Source: Candidatus Firestoneibacteriota bacterium
GTDB lineage: Bacteria > Oederibacteriota > D2-FULL-39-29 > CAIOVX01
Assembly: GCA_903861835.1 (NCBI GenBank)
Contig: CAIOVX010000084.1
Coordinates: 1-64,000, forward strand
Length of the DNA stretch: 64,000 bases
Direction of reading: 5' to 3'
Of the stretch, positions 16,713 to 23,519 are shown piece by piece; the first letter of the stretch is position 1; the number at the start of each line of letters is the position of its first letter. The translations under genes were made by a program, and so were the position numbers. The notes below the pieces were generated by a model that saw only the letters and a list, made by a program, of their open reading frames with translations, was not told the DNA's origin and ran no database searches.

Positions 16713-19157
16713 ATGAAAGTTCTCATAGTCGGCGGAGTTGCCGGCGGAGCGTCAACAGCAGCGAAGCTTAGAAGACTCGACGAGCAGGCGGAAATAATAA
16801 TGTTTGAGCGCGGCGCGGAGATCTCCTACGCGAACTGCGGAATTCCCTACCACATAGGAAATGTTATTAAAGACCGCAGTCAGCTTACCATAGTTTCAAA
16901 GCAAGAGTTTGAGGATATGTTCAGGGTAAAAGTCCGGACGCTCTCCGAAGTGCTCTCCATTGACAGGGCAAACAAGAAAGTCAAAGTGAAAGACCTGCAG
17001 CGGAACGAAACCTACGAAGAATCCTACGACAAACTTGTGCTTTCTCCGGGCGGCCAGCCGGTAAAGCCGCCGATTCCTGGAATAGAATGCGCCTGTATTT
17101 TCACCGTAAGAAACCTTGCGGATATGGACGCGATCAAGAGCTATATCAACGCAGCCGCTCCTAAAAAGGCGCTGGTTGTCGGCGCGGGATTCATAGGCCT
17201 TGAGCTTGCGGAAAACCTCGCAGGGTTGGGAATGCTGGTCTCGGTTGTGGAACTAGCGGGGCAGGTAATGAATCTGATGGATTTTGAGATGGCTGCGATT
17301 ATTCACCAGCATATTAAAGCAAAGAAGGTTGAGCTTTACCTAAACGACGGGGTTAAAGAGTTTAAGAACGGTGACGGCTGCATGACGGCGGTGCTTCAGT
17401 CAGGAAGAGTTATAAAGGCTGATATAATAATACTTTCCATAGGTGTTAAGCCGGAGATAAAGCTGGCGAAAGAAGCCGGTCTTGAAATAGGGAAACTCGG
17501 CGGCATTAAAGTAGACAGCGGGTTAAAAACTTCGGATCAGGATATTTACGCGCTCGGCGACGCCGCGGAAACCAACGATCTGGTCTCTGATTTGCCTGCT
17601 CTGGTTCCGCTCGCGAACGCTTCTAATAAACAGGGGCGCGTGGCTGCGGAGAACGCGCTCGGCGGCAGCGCGGTTTATGCCGGCACGCCGGGAACTGCCA
17701 TAGCCAAGGTATTCGACCTGACCGCAGCAATTACCGGCAGCAGCGAAAAACTGCTCAGGAGACGCGGAATAAAATACGACAAAGTATTTCTACTGCCGTC
17801 TTCGCATGCCGGTTATTATCCCGATGCTTTCCCGATGACTATGAAACTGCTCTTTTCTCCCGAAGACGGCAGAGTGCTCGGAGGGCAGATAGTCGGGCTT
17901 GACGGAGTAGATAAGCGGATAGATGTAATTTCAACGATGGTCCAGCTTAAGCGGACCGTCTATGACCTGGCCGCGCTTGAACTTGCCTATGCGCCTCCCT
18001 ATTCCTCGGCGAAGGACCCTGTAAATCTCGCGGGAATGATCGCGGTGAACCAGCTAAAGAACCGGAATATCGCGGTATTTTGGGATGAGGTTAATGGGCT
18101 TAAGGAGGACGGCGCGCTTTTCGTGGACGTAAGATCGCCGCTGGAATTTGACATCTCCCATATTGAAGGAGCCGTGAATATCCCGCTCGTAACCCTTCGC
18201 GGCAGGCTGGCGGAAATACCTAAAGACAGAAAGGTGGTCGTTTACTGTAATCAGGGAAAGACTGCCTATTTTGCGCTGACCATACTCCTGAATTCGGGCT
18301 ACAAGAATGCAGTGAATCTGAGCGGAGGCATCAAAGTGTACTCGGCCGCGTCAGCCAAGCAGGAGAACACGGGTATATTTGAGAATGTAATGGTGCACAA
18401 GGCGGAGGACATTATGCAGGTAAAGCCCGGAACAGGCAGAATAGTCGAGATAGACGCGAGCGGACTTCAGTGCCCCGGTCCGATAATGGCGCTGGCAAAC
18501 AAGATGAAGGAAGTTGATCTTGGAGATGTTGTGCGCATCACGGCAAGCGATCCCGGGTTCAAGAACGATATCTCTGTCTGGTGCGAGAAGACCGGCAATG
18601 TGCTGGCTTCTCTGAAAGATGAGAATAAAAAATTAGTTGCTGAGATACAGAAGGGGCAGAGGTCAGAGGAAAAGAGCGGGGTTATTCCGCACGATAAGAC
18701 CATAGTGGTCTTTTCGGGAGACCTGGACAAAGCCCTCGCTGCCTTTGTTATAGCGAACGGCGCTATTTCTATGGGGCGCAAGGTCACAATGTTCTTTACT
18801 TTCTGGGGCCTGAATATTCTGAGAAAATCCAAGGGCCCGGCAGTAAAGAAAGGGCTGCTGGATAAGATGTTCGGAATAATGATGCCCAAAGGGAGCGGCA
18901 AGCTGGGGCTCTCGAAAATGAACATGGGCGGCATAGGTCCTAAACTGATCCGCTATGTTATGAAGAATAAGAACATCAATTCGCTGGAAGACCTTATGGG
19001 CGCTGCAAAAATGTCCGGCATCAGGATCATTGCCTGCCAGATGTCAATGGATGTAATGGGCATAAAGAAGGAAGAGCTGATTGACGGCCTGGAGATCGGC
19101 GGGGTGGCGAATTATCTGGGGTCGGCGGAGGATGCGGATACTAACCTCTTCATATAA
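16713..19157 (+). CDS. FAD-dependent disulfide reductase-rhodanese-TusA-DsrE fusion
   Basis: An 814-residue fusion with four domains in order. Residues 1-445 are a CoA-disulfide-reductase-type FAD/NAD(P)H oxidoreductase with the dinucleotide motif GGVAGGAS and active Cys42 in NCGIPYHIG. About 455-545 is a rhodanese with Cys512 in VYCNQGKTAY. About 575-650 is TusA with Cys587 in GLQCPGP. About 660-814 is a DsrE/DsrF-like domain. All three persulfide-carrying cysteines are present. Related fusions are known and handle polysulfide or persulfide sulfur; here sulfur could be relayed from domain to domain. A good Shine-Dalgarno (CCGGAGGGG) precedes the ATG. It is monocistronic, with a terminator at 19245. 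Confidence 0.92.
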   Translation: MKVLIVGGVAGGASTAAKLRRLDEQAEIIMFERGAEISYANCGIPYHIGNVIKDRSQLTIVSKQEFEDMFRVKVRTLSEVLSIDRANKKVKVKDLQRNETYEESYDKLVLSPGGQPVKPPIPGIECACIFTVRNLADMDAIKSYINAAAPKKALVVGAGFIGLELAENLAGLGMLVSVVELAGQVMNLMDFEMAAIIHQHIKAKKVELYLNDGVKEFKNGDGCMTAVLQSGRVIKADIIILSIGVKPEIKLAKEAGLEIGKLGGIKVDSGLKTSDQDIYALGDAAETNDLVSDLPALVPLANASNKQGRVAAENALGGSAVYAGTPGTAIAKVFDLTAAITGSSEKLLRRRGIKYDKVFLLPSSHAGYYPDAFPMTMKLLFSPEDGRVLGGQIVGLDGVDKRIDVISTMVQLKRTVYDLAALELAYAPPYSSAKDPVNLAGMIAVNQLKNRNIAVFWDEVNGLKEDGALFVDVRSPLEFDISHIEGAVNIPLVTLRGRLAEIPKDRKVVVYCNQGKTAYFALTILLNSGYKNAVNLSGGIKVYSAASAKQENTGIFENVMVHKAEDIMQVKPGTGRIVEIDASGLQCPGPIMALANKMKEVDLGDVVRITASDPGFKNDISVWCEKTGNVLASLKDENKKLVAEIQKGQRSEEKSGVIPHDKTIVVFSGDLDKALAAFVIANGAISMGRKVTMFFTFWGLNILRKSKGPAVKKGLLDKMFGIMMPKGSGKLGLSKMNMGGIGPKLIRYVMKNKNINSLEDLMGAAKMSGIRIIACQMSMDVMGIKKEELIDGLEIGGVANYLGSAEDADTNLFI

Positions 19158-19191
19158 TGGTTCTCAGCTTAGAAATGGTTTAGGCCAAACG

Positions 19192-19336
19192 GCAAGCAAT
19201 AAGCTCGAAATTCGAAACAAACACAAAAGGCAAAGTGCAAAAAGACAGGCGGTAAGCTTTCGGGCTGCCGCCTGTTTTTTAGCTTCTTTGGCGCTCCGTC
19301 TTTGCTTCTTGCTTTTTATTTAGTATTTAGTGCTTG
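19192..19336. repeat. Decayed palindromic element around a terminator
   Basis: The left arm (CAAGCAATAAGCTCGAAATT, then CGAAACAAA) and the right arm (TATTTAGTATTTAGTGCTTG) resemble the inner arms of the elements at 226-480 and 35918-36142. The AACGTT outer arms are missing. The terminator at 19245-19280 lies inside. Confidence 0.5.
19245..19280 (+). terminator. Intrinsic terminator after the disulfide reductase fusion gene
   Basis: ACAGGCGG (19245-19252) pairs with CCGCCTGT (19268-19275), followed by a T run to 19280. Confidence 0.85.
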
Positions 19337-19387
19337 GACTCATCTTTTTGTGAGTGTTTTTAGAGTGCAACTGCCTCATAAACAGGT

Positions 19388-19393
19388 TATAAT
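19388..19393 (+). promoter_or_regulatory. -10 box of the DEAD-box helicase gene
   Basis: A perfect TATAAT lies 59 bp before the ATG at 19453. The best -35 candidate at 17 bp spacing is GTGCAA, which is weak. Confidence 0.4.
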
Positions 19394-19452
19394 GTAACGC
19401 GGATCGAAAATGCCCGCCCGGAAAACCGGACTGACTGACACAAGGAAGAAAA

Positions 19453-21048
19453 ATGGAAAAACTCAAGTTTGAAGAAATGAATCTTTCGCCTGAAATAAAA
19501 AGGGCAGTTAAGGACATGGGGTTTGAAGAGGCCACCCCGATTCAATCCCAGGCAATACCGCTGCTCCTTGAAGGAAAGGATGTGCTCGGACAGGCTCAAA
19601 CCGGAACCGGCAAGACCTGCGCTTTCGGAATACCTATACTTGAGAAAATAGACACTAAGGACAGGTCGCTGCAGGCCATAGTGCTTTGTCCTACCAGAGA
19701 GTTGGCAATTCAGGTAGCAGAAGAAATAAAACAGCTTTCAAAATATAAAAGAGGCATATATATTCTCCCTGTTTACGGCGGACAGCCGATAGACAGGCAG
19801 TTGAAAGCGCTCGCGCAGGGCGTCCAGCTTGTGATAGGAACTCCTGGAAGGGTTCAAGACCATATTGACAGGGGAAGTCTGCGTCTTGACAAAGTAAAAA
19901 TTGCCGTTCTTGACGAAGCAGACGAGATGTTGGATATGGGTTTCATAGAGGATATAGAAAGAATACTGAGGAAGATGCCGAAGGAAAGGCAAACTCTTTT
20001 TTTCTCGGCTACCATGCCTCCGGCTTTCTTGAAGCTGACTGAAAAATACCAGCGCAAGCCCGCGCACGTAAAGGTAGTTCACGAGCAGCTCACCGTGCCG
20101 AGCATAGAACAGTCTTTTTATGAGGTTAAAGACCCGATTAAAGTAGAGGCCTTGACCCGCCTCATAGACTTTCACAATTTGAAACTTGCGCTCATATTCT
20201 GCAATACAAAAAACGGGGTAGACACTCTGGTTGAACACCTGCAGGCCCGGGGATATTCAGCGGAAGGTCTCCACGGTGATTTGAAACAGGTCCAGCGGGA
20301 TCGCGTGATGGGAAAATTCAGAAGAGGAGCAGTTGATCTGCTCGTTGCCACAGATGTCGCCGCGAGAGGTCTGGATATAAACGATATAGAAGCAGTCTTC
20401 AACTACGATTTGCCTCAGGATGAAGAGGCCTATGTCCACAGAATCGGGCGCACGGCCAGGGCCGGCAAGGCGGGAAAGGCTTTTACCTTTATCACCGGCA
20501 AGTCAGAGTTTTTCAAGCTAAAGAACATTCAGAAATACTCCAAAGCGAAAATACACCAGAAAGGGCTGCCGTCCTCTGAAGATGTAGGCGAAATCAGGAA
20601 GACCCAGCTTGCGGACAAGGTAAAAGCGGTCATCAAGGATTCAGACATGAAGAAGCAGATAGATATGATAGAGGCGATAATCCTGAATGAGGATTTCGGT
20701 TCTATGGAGGTCGCGGCCGCGCTCTTGAAGATGCTTATGGGAGAGACTGTTGAGACAGAGAAGAGCGAGTACGATCAGGACGACCTTGAGAATACAGGCG
20801 CCGCGCCCGGCAAGGTAAGGCTTTTCGCGAGCGTAGGCAAAGAGCAGGGCTTGACGCCGCGCGATATGATAGATTTCCTTGCGAAAGAGGGAAAAATAGA
20901 TTCGCGGCTCGTTACAAAAATGTTCATGCACGACAGGTTTACTTTTCTGGAAGTTCCCATGGAGAATGCGAAAAGCCTGCTTCGCGCCGTTAAGGATAAG
21001 CAGGTAAAGGGTCAGAGGATACACCTGGCGCCCGCCCTTAAAAGATAA
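19453..21048 (+). CDS. DEAD-box ATP-dependent RNA helicase with DbpA-type RNA-binding domain
   Basis: A 531-residue helicase. All core motifs are present: Q motif (ATPIQSQAIP), motif I (AQTGTGKT), PTRELA, TPGR, DEAD starting at residue 154, SAT, and motif VI (HRIGRTARAGK). After the two RecA-like domains (to about 370) comes a linker and then a C-terminal fold (about 455-531) matching the DbpA RNA-binding domain (VRLFASVGKEQGLTPRDMID ... FTFLEVP). This places it in the DeaD/CsdA group, which works in ribosome assembly and cold-stress RNA unwinding. ATG at 19453 follows AGGAAGAAAA. It appears to be monocistronic; an inverted repeat begins just past the stop. Confidence 0.93.
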   Translation: MEKLKFEEMNLSPEIKRAVKDMGFEEATPIQSQAIPLLLEGKDVLGQAQTGTGKTCAFGIPILEKIDTKDRSLQAIVLCPTRELAIQVAEEIKQLSKYKRGIYILPVYGGQPIDRQLKALAQGVQLVIGTPGRVQDHIDRGSLRLDKVKIAVLDEADEMLDMGFIEDIERILRKMPKERQTLFFSATMPPAFLKLTEKYQRKPAHVKVVHEQLTVPSIEQSFYEVKDPIKVEALTRLIDFHNLKLALIFCNTKNGVDTLVEHLQARGYSAEGLHGDLKQVQRDRVMGKFRRGAVDLLVATDVAARGLDINDIEAVFNYDLPQDEEAYVHRIGRTARAGKAGKAFTFITGKSEFFKLKNIQKYSKAKIHQKGLPSSEDVGEIRKTQLADKVKAVIKDSDMKKQIDMIEAIILNEDFGSMEVAAALLKMLMGETVETEKSEYDQDDLENTGAAPGKVRLFASVGKEQGLTPRDMIDFLAKEGKIDSRLVTKMFMHDRFTFLEVPMENAKSLLRAVKDKQVKGQRIHLAPALKR

Positions 21049-21051
21049 AGC

Positions 21052-21139
21052 AAATTCGAAATCAGCAATCTGAAATTCGAAACATAGGCAGCAAAGGTTT
21101 TGAATTTGTTTCGAATTTCATGCTTCGAACTTCGAATTT
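21052..21139. repeat. Long AT-rich inverted repeat after the helicase gene
   Basis: The left arm, with AAATTCGAA and GAAATTCGAAAC, is mirrored by GTTTCGAATTTC and CTTCGAATTT. The arm sequence resembles the CGAAATTCGAAACA stretch at 19202-19217. It begins 4 bp after the stop codon and may end transcription, although it lacks a U run. Confidence 0.7.
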
Positions 21140-21227
21140 GGTTTTCTTCCTACTATGATTTTCATCATAACCGCCCTTTCAATATCAGGTTATAGTTTAT
21201 TATAAATAATGCTTTAAAGGGGGTTTT

Positions 21228-21719
21228 ATGGACAAGAAACTTTCAAGTGCAATAAACGAACAGATAAACTCTGAGTTGTATTCGGCATACCTTTACAAGG
21301 CAATGTCGGAAGATTTTAAACATAAGAACTGGGATGGAGTCGCGCAGTGGCTGAAAGTGCAGGAAAGCGAGGAAAAGAAGCACGCTGAGAAGCTTATCAG
21401 CTTCCTGAACGATAGGGGTGAAAAGGTTGTTCTGAAAGCAATACCCCAGCCGCCAGTTGCCTGGAAAACAGCGCTTGACTGTTTTGAACAGGTTTATGAT
21501 CATGAAAAAAACATTACCAGGCAAATAAACGCGCTTGATGACCTGGCTTCAAAGGTTGACGATAAACCGGCGAAGATAATGTTGCAGTGGTTCATCAGCG
21601 AGCAGGTTGAGGAAGAGAAAAACTCTTCGTATATCGTTGAGAAACTTAAGCTGGTCAAGCAGGATTCCGGAGGCTTCTTTATGTTTGACAAGCAGTTGGG
21701 GAAGAGAGGGCAGAACTAA
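21228..21719 (+). CDS. Ferritin (non-haem, bacterial Ftn type)
   Basis: A 163-residue four-helix-bundle iron-storage protein. The di-iron ferroxidase ligands are visible as Glu in NEQINSELYSAYLY, the ExxH in VQESEEKKHAEK, and a later Glu pair near QVEEEK. It has no signal peptide; it oxidises Fe2+ and stores the mineral in a 24-subunit shell in the cytoplasm. Length is normal for FtnA (about 165). ATG at 21228 follows AAAGGGGG. A terminator lies right after the stop at 21728, so the gene is monocistronic. The adjacent ferredoxin-like gene may share an iron-related role. Confidence 0.94.
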   Translation: MDKKLSSAINEQINSELYSAYLYKAMSEDFKHKNWDGVAQWLKVQESEEKKHAEKLISFLNDRGEKVVLKAIPQPPVAWKTALDCFEQVYDHEKNITRQINALDDLASKVDDKPAKIMLQWFISEQVEEEKNSSYIVEKLKLVKQDSGGFFMFDKQLGKRGQN

Positions 21720-21727
21720 CAAATAGG

Positions 21728-21761
21728 GGCCGCTCCGGTTAGTGCCGGAACGGCCTTTTTT
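21728..21761 (+). terminator. Intrinsic terminator after ferritin gene
   Basis: GGCCG-C-TCCGG pairs with CCGGA-A-CGGCC, followed by six T residues. The stem starts 9 bp after the stop codon. Confidence 0.92.
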
Positions 21762-21771
21762 ATGCGACAGG

Positions 21772-21792
21772 ATGACACCAACGAGGTGTCAT
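21772..21792 (+). promoter_or_regulatory. Perfect hairpin or operator upstream of the ferredoxin-like gene
   Basis: ATGACACC (21772-21779) and GGTGTCAT (21785-21792) are perfect inverted repeats around a 5-base loop, 22 bp before the GTG at 21815. It could be an operator or an mRNA stem next to the Shine-Dalgarno. No partner site was found elsewhere in the window. Confidence 0.4.
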
Positions 21793-21814
21793 TATGCGCT
21801 GCCGGAGGACTCAA

Positions 21815-22660
21815 GTGCCTAAAAGGAAGATAATAGAAATAGACGAAAGCAAGTGCAATGGCTGCGGGGCCTGCGTGCCAAACTGCCCTGAGGGCGCATT
21901 TAAGGTAATTGACGGCAAGGTGCGGCTGATAAGCGACCTTTTCTGCGACGGGCTTGGGGCTTGTGTGGGACACTGCCCCGAAGGGGCGTTAACCGTTGTT
22001 GAGCGAGAGGCCGTGCCTTATGAGGAAGCGAAAGTTATGGTGAACATCGTCAAGGCAGGCAAAAATACAATCCTGGAACACTTGAACCATCTTAAAACTC
22101 ACGGCGAAAAGAAATTTCTGCAAATAGCGCTGGATTATTTGAAGGAGCGCAACATAAAGATTGATTTCGAAAAAGAGGATAAGCCGGCGCCTAAAAGCGC
22201 CTGTGGTTGTCCCGGCTCGACGAGGCAGGATATGAGAGGGGAAGGCGAAGAAGAGGCCTGTGAGGGTAAAGCAGGAGAGATTCACGCGACAGGCAAGTCG
22301 CAGCTGCGTCAGTGGCCGGTTCAAATAACCCTTGTGCCGCCGAGCGCACCGTATTTTGAAGGAGCCGATTTGCTGATAGCGGCTGATTGTGTTCCTTTTG
22401 CCTACGCTAAATTCCACGACGACCTTTTGAAAGACAAAATTGTTATTGTCGGGTGCCCAAAACTTGACGACACAGAGTTTTACGAGGAAAAATTCACGGA
22501 AATATTCAAAGAGAATAATATAAAGTCAGTTACTGTTGCCAGAATGGAAGTTCCCTGCTGCGGCGGAATCGCAATGGCGGCAAAGAAGGCGCTGGCTGAG
22601 TCGGGGAAGAAGATAGGGTTTTCGGAAGTGGTTATAGGGATTAAGGGGAATAGGCTTTAA
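21815..22660 (+). CDS. 4Fe-4S dicluster ferredoxin-type protein
   Basis: About 281 residues. GTG at 21815 is chosen over the in-frame ATG at 21794 because GGAGG lies 6 bp before the GTG. The first 65 residues hold two cluster motifs: CNGCGACVPNCPEG, and a second, CDGLGACVGHCPEG, in which the usual second Cys is Leu. The remainder (about 110-281) is a conserved domain with YFEGADLLIAADCVPFAYAK and VPCCGGIAMAA, seen in stand-alone bacterial ferredoxin proteins of unknown partner. It is probably a cytoplasmic electron carrier or iron-sulfur sensor. A C-rich linker (SACGCPGS) sits near residue 130. Confidence 0.85.
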   Translation: MPKRKIIEIDESKCNGCGACVPNCPEGAFKVIDGKVRLISDLFCDGLGACVGHCPEGALTVVEREAVPYEEAKVMVNIVKAGKNTILEHLNHLKTHGEKKFLQIALDYLKERNIKIDFEKEDKPAPKSACGCPGSTRQDMRGEGEEEACEGKAGEIHATGKSQLRQWPVQITLVPPSAPYFEGADLLIAADCVPFAYAKFHDDLLKDKIVIVGCPKLDDTEFYEEKFTEIFKENNIKSVTVARMEVPCCGGIAMAAKKALAESGKKIGFSEVVIGIKGNRL

Positions 22661-22701
22661 AGCGGTTGTAACTTGAAACCAAAACCTGATTAAACAAAGA
22701 A

Positions 22702-22816
22702 GGTTTATAACGTTCTTAACGTTTATAACGTTTGTAACGTAAAGCAAACCTTGGCAAACCCTGATAAACCCTGTTCAATCATGTTTACGTTATAAACTTT
22801 ACGAACGTTATAAACC
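22702..22816. repeat. Inverted AACGTT element between convergent genes
   Basis: It opens GGTTTATAACGTT and closes AACGTTATAAACC, with 9-bp AACGTT units in both arms and a 40-bp centre. The right end stops one base before the stop codon of the minus-strand nitroreductase. It has no internal gene and may act as a bidirectional terminator. Confidence 0.85.
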
Positions 22817-22817
22817 A

Positions 22818-23357
22818 TCATTTGTTAAACTTATATGTTTCTTCAATTCGCCTGCGCACTTTTTTACGCGTTTCGTTTGATTCCGCATACCCTACCGGCA
22901 CGATAATATCAACCTTTGAAGACGCGGGCAGCCCCAGGACTTTTTTTACTCCTTTTTCGTTGAACCAGCCCATCCAGCAGGTGCCAAGCCCGAGTTCAGC
23001 CGCTTGTAAAATAAAATGCTCTACGGCAATGCCGATATCTATAAGATAATATCTCGTATCCCTGACCAGATTGCCTATTCTTGACGCAAAAGTACCGCTT
23101 TCGGAAAGAACCACTACGATAGCTCCTGCTTTTTCAGGCCAGGATGCCGTGTAGGGAGCGGAGAACGCAGCCCGGCAAAGCTCATTTTTCAGAGCCGGAT
23201 CATCAACTATGATGAATTTCCAGGGCTGGGAGTTGCAGGCGGAGGGAGCCAGTCTTGCAGCTTCAACGCATTTCAGCAGATCCTCACGGTTTATAGTCCT
23301 GCCGGAGAATTTCCTGCAGCTTTCGCGCTTATTGACAAGTTCCAGAAAGTTTTCCAT
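22818..23357 (-). CDS. Nitroreductase family protein
   Basis: About 179 residues, minus strand. ATG at 23357 is chosen because GGAGG lies 5 bases upstream; a longer in-frame start would run through the promoter. It is an FMN-dependent nitroreductase-fold enzyme. RESCRKFSG near the N-terminus and APSACNSQPWKFIIVDD supply FMN phosphate and ring contacts, and QAAELGLGTCWMGWF with GYAE are typical of the C-terminal half. These enzymes reduce quinones, nitro compounds or flavins with NAD(P)H; the substrate is unknown. Its promoter overlaps that of the divergent sensor kinase gene. Confidence 0.9.
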   Translation of the reverse strand: MENFLELVNKRESCRKFSGRTINREDLLKCVEAARLAPSACNSQPWKFIIVDDPALKNELCRAAFSAPYTASWPEKAGAIVVVLSESGTFASRIGNLVRDTRYYLIDIGIAVEHFILQAAELGLGTCWMGWFNEKGVKKVLGLPASSKVDIIVPVGYAESNETRKKVRRRIEETYKFNK

Positions 23358-23373
23358 GAGTGCCTCCGGCGTA

Positions 23374-23402
23374 ATAATACAGCATAAATGGCGCATTATC
23401 AA
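23374..23402 (-). promoter_or_regulatory. Promoter of the nitroreductase gene (minus strand)
   Basis: Read on the minus strand, TTGATA and TATTAT are separated by exactly 17 bp. The transcript would start near 23367, just upstream of the Shine-Dalgarno. Confidence 0.65.
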
Positions 23403-23417
23403 CGAAATACCTTGCTG

Positions 23418-23423
23418 TATAAT
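23418..23423 (+). promoter_or_regulatory. -10 box of the divergent sensor kinase gene
   Basis: A perfect TATAAT on the + strand. Its -35 region (about 23395-23400) overlaps the -35 of the minus-strand nitroreductase promoter, so the two transcripts could compete or be co-regulated. Confidence 0.45.
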
Positions 23424-23519
23424 GAAAAACATTGACAATCGTCTCATTTGGGGTTAGTCTTTAATTGGCGACATCTTAAAGACGGAAGCATTTCATCGCC
23501 TGACCGCTCAGGAAGGTGT

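Noticed and set aside
21794-21814. ATG at 21794 as start of the ferredoxin-like protein
   Set aside because: The Shine-Dalgarno GGAGG lies after it and is well placed for the GTG at 21815; the ATG has none.
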